The translations under genes and the position numbers were made by a program. The notes under the pieces are model-generated. The model was not told the origin of the DNA, did not search any database, and was given only the letters and a program-made list of their open reading frames with translations. From Thermoguttaceae bacterium (GTDB lineage Bacteria; Planctomycetota; Planctomycetia; Pirellulales; Thermoguttaceae), in NCBI GenBank assembly GCA_017405595.1, contig JAFRAC010000003.1:20617-84616 (forward strand): a stretch of 64,000 nucleotides of DNA. Direction: 5' to 3'. Positions 1 to 10,467 of the stretch are shown here, piece after piece (position 1 is the stretch's first letter; each line of letters starts with the position of its first letter).

Positions 1-528
1 TGGTATTACAAGAACCGCGCGAATATGGGAACCGACTGGGGCCGGTCGCACGAAAGCCTCCTGGTTCTGCGCAAGTCAAGGCGGTATACCATGAACCTCG
101 ACGCGGTACGCGTTCCGTACAGGAAAAACACACTCCGCTATCCCTCCCGGCCCCGCGAGGGAAACGGCTGGGACGACTGGTCTCCGAACCCGCTCGGCGC
201 GAAGCCGAAAGATGTGCTCGAAATTCCGACCCCCGGCAGCGGTCTGGACGAAAAAACCGATCATCCCGCGCAGAAGCCCGAAGAGCTTCTTCGGAAAATC
301 ATCCTGGCGGCGAGCCGGGAAGGGGAGATTGTCCTCGATCCGTTTTCAGGCTCGGGTACAACCCTCGCCGCCGCGCGTCAGCTCGGCCGCAAATGGGTCG
401 GCTGCGAAATCTGCGCCGACTACAATGAACTCGCCCGCCGGCGGATCGATTTTCCCGCGACGCGCAAAACGGTTGAAGAGTGGATTGAATTCGATAAGGC
501 CCAGGCCGCCCGCCGGGCGAAAAGGTAA
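1..528 (+). CDS. Site-specific DNA methyltransferase, 3' part (truncated by window edge)
   Basis: The reading frame is open from base 1 and ends with TAA at 526-528, so the gene starts upstream of the window. The visible part carries the SAM-binding motif I (DPFSGSGTT, encoded near 340-363) close to its C-terminal end, preceded by HPAQKPEELL, the signature of DNA N4-cytosine/N6-adenine methyltransferases in which the catalytic DPPY-type motif lies N-terminal to the SAM site (beta-like order). The catalytic motif would be upstream and cannot be seen. A specific methylation target or a partner restriction enzyme cannot be stated; no endonuclease follows, since the next gene is convergent yggS. 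It could be an orphan methylase, part of an R-M system, or phage-derived. Family assignment is firm; role is open. Confidence 0.88.
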   Translation, partial: WYYKNRANMGTDWGRSHESLLVLRKSRRYTMNLDAVRVPYRKNTLRYPSRPREGNGWDDWSPNPLGAKPKDVLEIPTPGSGLDEKTDHPAQKPEELLRKIILAASREGEIVLDPFSGSGTTLAAARQLGRKWVGCEICADYNELARRRIDFPATRKTVEEWIEFDKAQAARRAKR

Positions 529-571
529 AGGGAACCGAAAACCTGAAATACAGGCCCTGGCGGCTGTTTTT

Positions 572-1375
572 TCAGTACAGGATCGACCCGATCCGGACCA
601 GAGTCGCCCCCTCTTCGACCGCGATTTCAAAATCGCCGCTCATTCCCATCGAAAGCTCGGTAAGGCTGGCCTGCGGAAACTTCTCCCGCGCCCGGTCGAG
701 AAGCGAATGCAGCCGGGCGAACTGCGCGCGGACCTCGTCGGGAGCCGAGGCGAGTCCGCCCATTCCCATCAGGCCGCGTATTTCAACAAACTCATTCTTC
801 TCAAAGCAGGGCGCCGCCTGTTCGAGAAATGTTTCCGGCCGGAACCCGTGTTTGTTCCCTTCACCGGAAATGTTCACTTCCAAAAGAACGGGGATCTTTT
901 TCGGAAAAGGAAGGAGCGCGTCTTCCCGTGCATAGGTGCGGGTGGCGGGGTTGTTCTCTTCCCCCATAATCCGCGCGACCGCGTCGAATAGTTCGGGGGT
1001 GTCGATCGAATGGATGAGCGAGACGCAGGGGAGCAGACGCCGCACTTTGTTCCGCTGGAGCGACCCGATAAAATGCCAGGTAACCTTGCGCGGGTCCGGG
1101 AAAGGAACCGCGCTTTCTTTTTGCTGCGCGTCTTTGAGAAACGCCCACTTTTCCAGAAGGCGGGGGACGCGGTTCTCGCCGAAGTCGGTACAGCCCGCGT
1201 CGGCGAGAGCGGCTTCCATCCCTTCGTCGGCGGTGACGTATTTCGTGACCGCGACCAGTTTTACCGATTCGGGGTCGCGGCCGGCGTGCAGGGCGGTCTC
1301 GGCGATCCGGCCGCGGACCTGCCGGAGCTTATCGGCGGTATTCTTTCGAAGCTGTTCCCACGCGCTCAGTTCCAT
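572..1375 (-). CDS. YggS/PROSC family pyridoxal phosphate homeostasis protein
   Basis: A 267-residue protein of the usual YggS length. The N-terminal part has LVAVTKYV, where the lysine is the PLP-binding Lys of the family, followed by FGENRVPRLLEK (family motif FGENxxQ, here with Arg-Val-Pro). The later parts WHFIGSLQRNK, LLEVNISGEGNKHGF and GLMGMGG, and the C-terminal LSMGMSGDFEIAVEEGAT with VRIGSILY, match the alanine-racemase-like PLP barrel. Members bind PLP and buffer the free cofactor and amino/keto-acid pools in the cytoplasm; no catalytic reaction is known. It starts with ATG at 1375, 68 nt after the upstream metalloprotease gene on the same strand, so co-transcription is possible. 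Confidence 0.93.
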   Translation of the reverse strand: MELSAWEQLRKNTADKLRQVRGRIAETALHAGRDPESVKLVAVTKYVTADEGMEAALADAGCTDFGENRVPRLLEKWAFLKDAQQKESAVPFPDPRKVTWHFIGSLQRNKVRRLLPCVSLIHSIDTPELFDAVARIMGEENNPATRTYAREDALLPFPKKIPVLLEVNISGEGNKHGFRPETFLEQAAPCFEKNEFVEIRGLMGMGGLASAPDEVRAQFARLHSLLDRAREKFPQASLTELSMGMSGDFEIAVEEGATLVRIGSILY

Positions 1376-1443
1376 GGCAGACTTTCTCGGGTGAACATCA
1401 TTGTGGGGGGGACGTGCGGCACGGCGGATTTCAGGCGGTTTGG

Positions 1444-2790
1444 TCAGAACGGGGTCTGGCCGAGAATGGTCGGCGCCTCGGGCCCGCGGTAAGGCGCATT
1501 CTGCGGGTGGAGCGGCGGGGGGGCCATCGGCGGAAATTCGCGGTCGAAGGAGTAAGGATCGGCCTGCGCCACTTCGTCCAGAGGCGGCGCCGGGCCGCGG
1601 CCGGGCGCGCCGAGGTGCGGGTGCGCTCCGGGCGCGGAGGTGTCAAACTGGCGATGGCCGTAGGTTCCGTGATAGACGTTCGAACCGCGGAACGGCGCGG
1701 TTTCGGCGGCGGCAACCTGCGTGCCGGCATCCGAAAAGACGCTCGGCAGCGCCGAACCGACCCCGTCGTTAAACGAGACGGTAAAATCCTCGTCCTCGGC
1801 ATCGTACCGGCTGCGCGGCATTGCGACAAACGAGTTGAGCGGGTTGACCGACGCGGTCATGAGCGGTTCGGCGCCCGCCGCGGCGGCCACTTCCGGCGTT
1901 CCGTCGGCCGGACTTCCGATCCGCCGGCCGTAAATGTCGTAGGGGTAATCGTTGATTCGGACGACTTCGGGAAGTTCCCGCGGATGCCCGGCGTTATGCC
2001 ACGCCGAAACCCAATTCGTCCACCGGATCTGCAGATCGCTCAGATCGTTGTATCCGTAATACTTCTTGACCGATTCGGACCAGTTGCCCGTCTCGAGCGC
2101 GTTGTGCGCGAACTCCATCAGGCGGCGGTGCCCGCCGACGGCGATCAGGTATTCACAGACCGAAAAGCCCTGCGAGTAGAACGGCATCATATCGTTCGGA
2201 TATTCGGTGAGCCTGACCATTGTGTTGAACGGAATGCCGCGGTTTTCCTGCAGGAAACCGATCAGCATCGACCGGTAATTGTTCCGTTCGACGTCGGCTT
2301 CGACACTTGTGGCCGCCCCTTCGTCGATCCAGCGGGGAACCGGGCAGCAGAAATAGGTCGCGAAGATGGTGTGCGAGACTTCGTGCGGAATGACCGAGTC
2401 GAGGATCCGCTCTTCGGTTCCCTGAACCGACATCTTCCAGCCGGTAACCGTGTTGTCGACAAAGGTAAAGGTGGTTTCGCCGCCGGCGCCCATGTTCGGG
2501 CCGCACTTGACCTTGATCGGACACGGGGTGGTCCACGGCTGAAGCTCGATTCCGAGCCAAAGACGCGCCAGGCGTACGCGGCTCTCTTCGGCGCACTGCG
2601 CAACGCGGTTCGCCAGATCGGCATTGGGCGCGGTCACGATGAAGTTTTGCGTGCGGCACTGCGACGCCGCCCGAACCGGATCGGCCCCCAGCGAAAGAAT
2701 CAGAAAAAACGCGGCGCAGAAAAGTAAAAGAACGCGGTCAGCGCGAAGGGCGCGGCGGACCTTTTCCGCCGCAGAATTGTCGTTTGTCAA
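1444..2790 (-). CDS. Secreted MA-like (gluzincin) zinc metalloprotease
   Basis: 448 residues. A hydrophobic stretch at about residues 19-35 followed by ADPVRAAS reads as a signal peptide. The zinc motif HEVSH lies at residues 136-140, with the third ligand probably Glu157 in the context PRWIDEGAA; this HExxH plus WIxEGxA layout is typical of peptidase MA-like domains. About 170 further residues end in a Pro/His-rich, low-complexity tail (from about residue 390). The start chosen is TTG at 2790: it has GGAGG at 2799-2803 with an 8-nt gap, and only this start keeps the signal peptide. The substrate is unknown; it should act outside the cytoplasm. Cysteines are frequent (for example CC at about 148), consistent with an exported protein. 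Confidence 0.75.
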   Translation of the reverse strand: MTNDNSAAEKVRRALRADRVLLLFCAAFFLILSLGADPVRAASQCRTQNFIVTAPNADLANRVAQCAEESRVRLARLWLGIELQPWTTPCPIKVKCGPNMGAGGETTFTFVDNTVTGWKMSVQGTEERILDSVIPHEVSHTIFATYFCCPVPRWIDEGAATSVEADVERNNYRSMLIGFLQENRGIPFNTMVRLTEYPNDMMPFYSQGFSVCEYLIAVGGHRRLMEFAHNALETGNWSESVKKYYGYNDLSDLQIRWTNWVSAWHNAGHPRELPEVVRINDYPYDIYGRRIGSPADGTPEVAAAAGAEPLMTASVNPLNSFVAMPRSRYDAEDEDFTVSFNDGVGSALPSVFSDAGTQVAAAETAPFRGSNVYHGTYGHRQFDTSAPGAHPHLGAPGRGPAPPLDEVAQADPYSFDREFPPMAPPPLHPQNAPYRGPEAPTILGQTPF

Positions 2791-4612
<1,822 letters not shown>

Positions 4613-4779
4613 TTAAGCGCGGCGCCGGCCGCAGGTTTTGCCGGGGGGCGTTTCCGCGCCCCTCGCGCCCCGGTCATTCCGGTTTCTTCTTAGCCTTCTT
4701 CTCAAAGCGTTCCGGCGCGGCCGCACAGCGCCGTTCCGGCAGTCAAGGCGAAAAACTGCCGATGCGGAGCGGCGGGTAC
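4613..4779. other. Intergenic region 3' of guaB
   Basis: GC-rich stretch that includes a hairpin-like GGGGCG/CGCCCC segment near 4645-4666 which could end the guaB transcript, although no clear T-tract follows. No gene is seen. The 23-nt tandem repeat block follows directly. Confidence 0.4.
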
Positions 4780-4910
4780 CGCAAATCACTCCGGTAAAAT
4801 ACCGCAAATCACTCCGATGAAATGCCGCAAATCGCTCCGGTGAAACAGCGCAAATCACTCCGATGAAATACCGCAAATCGCTCCGGTGATATTGCGCAAA
4901 TCACTCCGAT
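4780..4910. repeat. 23-nt tandem repeat, about 5.7 copies
   Basis: Copies of a unit beginning CGCAAATCRCTCCGRTGAAA start at 4780, 4803, 4826, 4849, 4872 and 4895, exactly 23 bases apart. Two positions vary: copies 2, 4 and 6 read CACTCCGAT and copies 3 and 5 read CGCTCCGGT (copy 1 is CACTCCGGT), so a 46-nt higher-order unit is visible. The period is not a multiple of three and stop codons occur in several frames, so it is not a protein repeat. It lies between guaB and the ADP-ribosylglycohydrolase gene, just upstream of that gene's promoter. There are no unique spacers, so this is not a CRISPR array. Confidence 0.95.
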
Positions 4911-4926
4911 TTCTCTTCCCGGACAC

Positions 4927-4955
4927 TGGATTTTTAAAAAAAGTTCGGCTAGAAT
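4927..4955 (+). promoter_or_regulatory. Candidate promoter of the ADP-ribosylglycohydrolase gene
   Basis: TGGATT at 4927-4932 and TAGAAT at 4950-4955 are separated by 17 nt. The start codon at 5026 is about 64 nt beyond the expected transcription start. The 23-nt repeat block ends only some 17 nt upstream of the -35 box. Confidence 0.5.
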
Positions 4956-5025
4956 GAGACGGCACGGCAAAGCCGGGTTCACCTTTAAAAACCAGCCACC
5001 ACCAGTACAAGGGAACAGGAAATCC

Positions 5026-6240
5026 ATGATCAAAAAAGTCTTGAAAAGTCTTCTGCTTCTTCCGGCCGTTTTACTTTCAGCGGGTTTGGGTAGCGCTGCG
5101 GCCGCGCAGGATGCCGGCCAAACAGCGGTATCCGCGCCGGCCGGAACGTACCTGAGCGACGCCGAACTCCGCGACAAGCTGCTGGGGGGCTGGATCGGCC
5201 AGATGGCGGGGGTTACCTGGGGAGCGCCGACGGAATTCCGATGGCGGGGAGAAATCATCCCGGCGGAAGATTTTCCCGCCTGGCAGCCGAAGATGATTAA
5301 CGACGGCCTGCGGCAGGACGACCTCTATGTCGAGATCCCCTTCCTCGACGCAATGAAAGAAAACGGCGCGATGTGTCCGCCGGAAAAGATGGCCGAAAAG
5401 TTCCGCGATTCCACGTTCGGGCTCTGGCACGCCAATCGCCAGGGGCGGGAAAATCTCCAAAACGGGATCCCCTATCCGGAAAGCGGCCATTACAAAAACA
5501 ATCCCCACGCCGACGACATCGACTGGCAGATCGAATGCGATTTCCTCGGACAGATGTATCCCGGACTGGTCGGCCAGGCGGCCCTGCGCGCCTTTGAGGT
5601 GGGGCATATCATGAACTACGGCGACGGCGTCTACGGGGGCGTTTTCATCAGCGCGATGCACGCCGCAGCCTATACCGCCGGATCGATCGAAGAGATCGTC
5701 CGGGCAGGTATCGACGCGGTTCCCGAAGGGACACTGTTCCGCACTCTGGTCGAGGAAGTTTTTGCGGGATGGAAAGAGGGGAAAAGCTGGGAGGAAGTCT
5801 GGCAGTCCTTGCAGGATAAATGGGGCGAAGCGGACAAATGCCCGGGGGAAGACATGGCCGGTCCCGGCAATATCGACGCCAAACTGAATTCCGGCTACGT
5901 CCTGATCGGGCTCCTCTGGGGCGGGGGCGATATGGACGAGACGATCATCATCTCCTGCCGGTGCGGTCAGGACAGCGACTGCAATCCGTCGAGCGCCGCC
6001 TCGATCCTGGGGAATTTCCTGGGCGCTTCGGCGATCGATGAAAAATTCACACGGGAATTGGACCGCGACGGAGAGAAGTTCGCGCACACCGATTACACGT
6101 TCAACGACGCGGTTGAACTGAATTACGGCCTCCTGACCGAAGTCCTTTCGAAAAACGGCGCGGTGCGCGAGGGGGACGGATGGCGGCTCCCGCCGCAGAA
6201 AGAGACCGGGCCGGTTCCGTTCGAACAGTGGACGGAATAA
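5026..6240 (+). CDS. Secreted ADP-ribosylglycohydrolase family protein
   Basis: 404 residues. The first about 28 residues (MIKKVLKSLLLLPAVLLSAG, then ending in AAAAQ) form a signal peptide, so the enzyme is expected outside the cytoplasm, which is unusual for cytosolic DraG-type enzymes but frequent among planctomycete homologues. DraG-fold metal-site motifs are visible: LLGGWIGQMAGVTWG, the early acidic pair in QDDLYVEIPFL, HADDIDWQIECD, and the C-terminal GQDSDCNPSSAASILG, the family's second metal-binding signature. The fold removes ADP-ribose or related N/O-glycosidic groups; the substrate here is unknown and may be a nucleoside-like or sugar compound. ATG 5026 was chosen because it begins the signal peptide and has AGGA at 5017-5020. 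Convergent with the TPR gene. Confidence 0.85.
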   Translation: MIKKVLKSLLLLPAVLLSAGLGSAAAAQDAGQTAVSAPAGTYLSDAELRDKLLGGWIGQMAGVTWGAPTEFRWRGEIIPAEDFPAWQPKMINDGLRQDDLYVEIPFLDAMKENGAMCPPEKMAEKFRDSTFGLWHANRQGRENLQNGIPYPESGHYKNNPHADDIDWQIECDFLGQMYPGLVGQAALRAFEVGHIMNYGDGVYGGVFISAMHAAAYTAGSIEEIVRAGIDAVPEGTLFRTLVEEVFAGWKEGKSWEEVWQSLQDKWGEADKCPGEDMAGPGNIDAKLNSGYVLIGLLWGGGDMDETIIISCRCGQDSDCNPSSAASILGNFLGASAIDEKFTRELDRDGEKFAHTDYTFNDAVELNYGLLTEVLSKNGAVREGDGWRLPPQKETGPVPFEQWTE

Positions 6241-6371
6241 CCGGTATCGGCAATCACCCGCGGCCGCGCCGGGCGGCCGCACCGGGCGCGGTTAACGGCG
6301 TCGGGACGGTTTCGCTCTGAGAAGAAACCGCCGGGGGAACCGGGGAATCGGCTTGACGGCCCGGCCGTGTA

Positions 6372-7760
6372 TTATTCGCCTTCACTCGGGCCGGTCTTGC
6401 CGAGGGAATCGAGAAGTTTTTCGGCATCGGGGCGTTTCGGAAAGAATGCCGGGTCGGCCAGAGAACTGGTGAGAAGCTGAAACGCCAGATCGTTGTTTTT
6501 TCGACAGACCGCCGCGCAGGCCAGGTAGAACGCGCTGGTCGGGGTGAGTCCTCCGCGGTCGAGGATCGGCAGAAGGATATCTTCGGCGCGGTCGATGTTC
6601 CCCCGGTGGAATTCCACCCAGGCGAGCGTTCCGGCGGCTTCGTCGGAAAGAGGATGTTTTCGGTGGAGCCGGTCCGCCTTCTCGAACGCTTCGGGCAGAA
6701 GCGAGTTTTTCCCCTGTTCGGCAAGGGCGAGCGCCAGGCCGTTCGCCGACTCAAAATCGTCGGGCGCGGTCTGAAGAACTTTTCGATAGAGCTTTTCGGC
6801 CTCTTCGCAGCCGCCGTCGGTATAGGCGAGAAGCGCGTCCCATTTGAGACGGTCGGGCGTATTCGCCGGGATTCGGCCGGCCGCCTGACGTGCGTCGCCG
6901 AGCCGCCCCCATCGGAACAGGAGCCGCGCCAGGCGCGAAAGGTCGGCGGGGGAAAGGTCCGTGTCGTTCTGATGCGCGCCCACGAGTTCTTCGGCTTCGG
7001 CGTGTTTCCCCCGTTCGTCGAGAAGAGAAGCGGCGGTCAGCCAGCCGGCAAAAAGGAGCGGGTTCAGCTCTTTGGCGCGGCTGAACTGCTCGAGCGCATC
7101 GTCGGGCTTTTCCTGTTCCAGAAGGAGAAAGCCGAGACTCAGGTATCCTTCCGCGGCCTGCGGGTTCAGCTTGATATACTCGCGTGCTTTTGATTCCGAA
7201 GCGGCCAGGTCCCCCGCCAGCTCGAAGGCGCGCGCGGCGACCGAAACCGACTCGCTCCGGAGAAACCGGGCGCGGGGGGAGTTTTTCCCCTCGTCCGAAT
7301 CGAGGAAAGCGGCAAGAAGCGCGTCCCCCTTTTCGAGCAGCAGGCCGAGTTCCGCCATCCGCTTTTCGTCGGCGGCCAGTTCCGCCAGCCGGTACCACGG
7401 TTCGGGGTCGGATGCGGCTTCTTCGGCGGCGCGGTCGAGGTAGTGATGGGCAAGCTGCATGTCGCCCCGCTGCCTGAACAGGAGCGCGGTGATCACCCCG
7501 GCGGGCGCCAGCGCCGGGTCAAGCTTTTGCGCCCGGCCGAAAAGGTCGTAGGCGGCGTCGGCGTCCCCTTCTGCGAAAAGGTCGATCCCCCGGGCGATGA
7601 GAGCCGCGGAAGAGGGCTTTTGCGGTTCGTCCTGCGGACTTTCGGCGGCCGCCGGTTCGGGGGCGGGCGCTTCTTCGGCGTTGGACAGCGGGGCGAAAAG
7701 GGCAAAAAGAAAGCCCGCGCTCATCAAAAGTCGGAACCGCGGAAAGGGGAACATTTTCAT
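6372..7760 (-). CDS. Exported TPR-repeat protein
   Basis: 462 residues with a signal peptide (MKMFPFPRFRLLMSAGFLFA, cleavage near SNAEE), a Pro/Glu/Ala-rich linker to about residue 50, then a series of about ten tetratricopeptide-like helices pairs (for example AAEGYLSLGFLLLEQEKPDD and DFESANGLALALAEQGKN). TPRs are protein-interaction scaffolds, so no reaction is proposed. Two or more repeats near residues 150-170 are degenerate. It lies 62 nt downstream of ilvB on the same strand but is probably unrelated in function. Periplasmic or cell-surface localisation is inferred from the signal peptide. Confidence 0.8.
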   Translation of the reverse strand: MKMFPFPRFRLLMSAGFLFALFAPLSNAEEAPAPEPAAAESPQDEPQKPSSAALIARGIDLFAEGDADAAYDLFGRAQKLDPALAPAGVITALLFRQRGDMQLAHHYLDRAAEEAASDPEPWYRLAELAADEKRMAELGLLLEKGDALLAAFLDSDEGKNSPRARFLRSESVSVAARAFELAGDLAASESKAREYIKLNPQAAEGYLSLGFLLLEQEKPDDALEQFSRAKELNPLLFAGWLTAASLLDERGKHAEAEELVGAHQNDTDLSPADLSRLARLLFRWGRLGDARQAAGRIPANTPDRLKWDALLAYTDGGCEEAEKLYRKVLQTAPDDFESANGLALALAEQGKNSLLPEAFEKADRLHRKHPLSDEAAGTLAWVEFHRGNIDRAEDILLPILDRGGLTPTSAFYLACAAVCRKNNDLAFQLLTSSLADPAFFPKRPDAEKLLDSLGKTGPSEGE

Positions 7761-7822
7761 CGGAAGACCTTTTTTGCAGGCGCGGGCGGCGGGACGAAGG
7801 GGGGAAACGGTTTTTCCGGAAA

Positions 7823-9625
7823 CTACCCCTCTTCGTTAAAGTTCTTGTAGATGACGTCGGCCACGGTGCAGCCGCCCGGAATGAACGGCAGAACGTGTTC
7901 GCCGTAGGGGCAGTTCACCTCGAGGAGGAACGGCCCTTTCGAACTGAGCATGGCGTCGAGCGCGGCGGCGAAATCGGCTTTGTGGGTCACCGAAGCGGTT
8001 TGCCAGCCGTAACCTTTGGCGATTGTCGGGTAGTCGGGATACCGGTGTTTCGGCGAGATGCCGTCCCCCTTGCCGGTCGCTTCGGGGTCGGTCACACGGC
8101 CCAGATAGGTGTTGCCGCGGTTCGACTTGTAGAAGACGTCTTCCCACTGCATGACGTTGCCGAGGAACTGATTGTTCATGAGCATCAGTTTGACCGGAAT
8201 GTCTTCGGTAATACAGGTGGCCATCTCCTGAATGTTCATCTGCAGACTGCCGTCCCCTTCGATGGCGACGCACAGCGCGTCGGGATGCGCGACCTTCGCG
8301 CCCATCGCGGCGGGAAGCCCGAACCCCATCGTGCCGAGTCCGCAGCTCGAAAGCCAGGTGCGCGGACGCTGGAAATGGTAGAAGAGCGTTGTCCAGAGCT
8401 GGTGCTGGCCGACCCCGGTCGCGATGTAGGTTTCGCGGTCCTGGGTCGCCTTGCTCAGTTCCGAAATGGCGTATTGCACCAAAACGTGGTCCGGATCGTT
8501 GCGGAAGCAGACGGGATATTTGGCTTCCCATTCGGCGATCTTCGCGTGCCACGCCGAAAGATCGGCATGCTGGTACGAGGCGAGTTTTTTGTTCAGCGCT
8601 TTAAGAAAGAGGCCGGCATCGGCCAGAATCGACTGGTGCGCTTTTTTCACCTTTCCGAATTCGGAAGGGTCGATATCGACATGGATGATATGCGCCCCTT
8701 TGGCGAACTGCGAGACGTTCCCGACGACACGGTCGCTGAACCGCGTGCCGATCGCCAGAAGCAGGTCGCTTTCGCGCACGGCGCAGTTGCCGTAAACCGT
8801 TCCGTGCATGCCGAGCATGCCGAGCGACAGACGGTGGTCGCGCGGGAAAGCCGCCAGGGCGGGCATCGAAGTGGCCACGGGAATGTCGGTCTTTTCGGCG
8901 AGCTTGAGGAGTTCCGCCGAAGCGTTCGACATCATGACGCCGCCGCCGGCGAAGATGACCGGGCGTTTTGCCCGTTTGATCGCTTCGGCCACATCACTGA
9001 CTTCATCGGCGACCACCTTCGGCGGATTCGGGTCGTAGCCGGGCAGAAACGGTTTCGCGTCGAAATCGGGATAGCACTGGCCGATCTGAACATCTTTGGG
9101 CATATCGATCAGCACCGGGCCGGGCCGGCCGGTCGTGGCGACCAGAACCGCCTCGTTCACGATCCGTGTCACGTCTTTGGTGTCGGTGATCAGATAGTGA
9201 TGTTTTGTAATACTGCGGCAGACCTCGGTCATCGGGGTTTCCTGGAACCCGTCGGACCCGATCACGCCGGTTCCGACCTGGCCGGTAATGATGAGCAGCG
9301 GAACCGAGTCGAGTTTCGCGTCGTCGATGCTGGTGATCAGATTCGTCGCGCCGGGACCGCTGGTCGTCATGCAGACGCCCAGTTTGCCGGTACTGCGGGC
9401 GTACCCCTGCGCCGCGAACCCCCCGGCCTGCTCGTGGCGGGGAAGAATGACGCGGAGCCGGTCGCGGAACCGGCTCATCGCCTGGTGGAGCGGAATCGAT
9501 GCGCCCCCCGGATACGCGAAGATGGTATCGATTCCGTTATGGATTAACGCCCGGATCAAGATTTCCGCACCGGTCATCATTCGTTCTTCTTGGGCCGGTT
9601 CGGTTGTCTTAGCTTTTTTCGTCAC
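7823..9625 (-). CDS. ilvB: Acetolactate synthase, large (catalytic) subunit
   Basis: 600 residues. Catalyses the TPP-dependent condensation of pyruvate with pyruvate or 2-oxobutyrate, first common step of valine, leucine and isoleucine synthesis. The N-terminal TPP domain has AYPGGASIPLHQA with the catalytic glutamate in RHEQAGGFAAQGYARSTGK, a central FAD/Rossmann-like domain follows, and the C-terminal TPP-binding segment is GDGSLQMNIQEMATCITEDI ending with MNNQ. The biosynthetic-type FAD region and length fit anabolic AHAS rather than catabolic AlsS. GTG start at 9625 has AGGAG at 9634-9638 with an 8-nt gap. The regulatory small subunit ilvN is not adjacent in this window. Confidence 0.96.
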   Translation of the reverse strand: MTKKAKTTEPAQEERMMTGAEILIRALIHNGIDTIFAYPGGASIPLHQAMSRFRDRLRVILPRHEQAGGFAAQGYARSTGKLGVCMTTSGPGATNLITSIDDAKLDSVPLLIITGQVGTGVIGSDGFQETPMTEVCRSITKHHYLITDTKDVTRIVNEAVLVATTGRPGPVLIDMPKDVQIGQCYPDFDAKPFLPGYDPNPPKVVADEVSDVAEAIKRAKRPVIFAGGGVMMSNASAELLKLAEKTDIPVATSMPALAAFPRDHRLSLGMLGMHGTVYGNCAVRESDLLLAIGTRFSDRVVGNVSQFAKGAHIIHVDIDPSEFGKVKKAHQSILADAGLFLKALNKKLASYQHADLSAWHAKIAEWEAKYPVCFRNDPDHVLVQYAISELSKATQDRETYIATGVGQHQLWTTLFYHFQRPRTWLSSCGLGTMGFGLPAAMGAKVAHPDALCVAIEGDGSLQMNIQEMATCITEDIPVKLMLMNNQFLGNVMQWEDVFYKSNRGNTYLGRVTDPEATGKGDGISPKHRYPDYPTIAKGYGWQTASVTHKADFAAALDAMLSSKGPFLLEVNCPYGEHVLPFIPGGCTVADVIYKNFNEEG

Positions 9626-9682
9626 GTCGGTAACTCCTGCCGCTGGTGAGGTTGTCTCTCGTAAAATGTGTGCTAACGCACC

Positions 9683-9693
9683 ATTATATTATA
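9683..9693 (-). promoter_or_regulatory. Candidate ilvB -10 boxes
   Basis: Read on the minus strand, two overlapping TATAAT boxes occupy 9693-9688 and 9688-9683. No good -35 is visible at 16-18 nt. The leader to the GTG at 9625 would be about 50 nt and has no obvious attenuator. Confidence 0.45.
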
Positions 9694-9723
9694 GTTCGCG
9701 ATGTTGAAAAGGACGAGCTTTTC

Positions 9724-10386
9724 TTAGAAAAGGGCAAGTACCCGTTCCGCCGAAAGCTCGTCAAACGAATGTACCAAAAGGTCTACCCCTTCGTACTCTT
9801 CCGGTTCGTGCCCGACCGAGAAGAACCCGATGATCTTCATTCCGGCGGCTTTCGCGGCCTGAACGCCGCTGGCCGAGTCGTCGATGACCGCGCCGCGGCC
9901 GGGGGGAAGCGCCATCTTTTGGGCGCATGCCAGGAAAATATCGGGGGCGGGTTTTGCCCGCGAAACGTCGGTGCCGGAGACCACTCCCTTTAAGCAGGGG
10001 CGGATTCCGAGCCGGTCGATCACGAAATCGACGTTCACCGCCGGACCCGACGAACCGACCGAGAGGGGGAACCCGCGCTCGGCCAGCGCGCGCACAAACT
10101 CGGCGGCGCCGGGCATTGCGGGGAACCGCTCCTGAATCATCTCGCGGTAGATCGTCTCTTTCCGATCGGCCATCTTGAGAATTTCGTCTTCGGGAAGGGG
10201 CCGGTGCCAGTGCCCCGCGATAATGGCGTCGGAACGCTGCCCGAACGTCTCCTGAAAGAGGCGGGGCGTAAAATCGAAACCGTCTTCGAGCGCCATCAGC
10301 CGCCAGCTCTCGTAATGCACGGGGTTGCTGTTCATCAGAACGCCGTCGATATCGAAGATCACGCCGGGAAGGATCGGTTCGGGCAT
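9724..10386 (-). CDS. HAD-superfamily hydrolase, beta-phosphoglucomutase-like
   Basis: 220 residues from the ATG at 10386. Motif I VIFDIDGVLMNSNP gives the nucleophile Asp and the acid/base Asp; motif II SVGSSGPAVN; a conserved Lys in KPAPDIFLACAQ; and motif IV VIDDSASGVQAAKAAGM. A helical cap follows motif I. This is the layout of small phosphatases and mutases such as phosphoglycolate phosphatase, beta-phosphoglucomutase and 2-deoxyglucose-6-phosphatase; the substrate cannot be told. The frame is open to 10623 but the upstream part overlaps a candidate RNA gene and lacks family similarity, so 10386 is preferred. No clear Shine-Dalgarno is seen. Confidence 0.85.
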   Translation of the reverse strand: MPEPILPGVIFDIDGVLMNSNPVHYESWRLMALEDGFDFTPRLFQETFGQRSDAIIAGHWHRPLPEDEILKMADRKETIYREMIQERFPAMPGAAEFVRALAERGFPLSVGSSGPAVNVDFVIDRLGIRPCLKGVVSGTDVSRAKPAPDIFLACAQKMALPPGRGAVIDDSASGVQAAKAAGMKIIGFFSVGHEPEEYEGVDLLVHSFDELSAERVLALF

Positions 10387-10467
10387 CGGAAAAACCGAGA
10401 GGTTAGGGGGAAACAACAGTGCCCCAGAAAACAAACGCCTCTCGGCCCGGAAGAGCACAAGAGGCAT

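Noticed and set aside
1..528. Prophage or restriction-modification island
   Set aside because: Only the methyltransferase end is visible; no phage or endonuclease gene follows, so no island can be claimed from this window.
4780..4910. CRISPR array
   Set aside because: The units are contiguous with no unique spacers and no cas genes are near; they are plain tandem repeats. The same applies to the 17-nt block at 61385.
7895..9547. Rightward frame opposite ilvB
   Set aside because: ilvB motifs lie on the minus strand; this is a GC-frame shadow.
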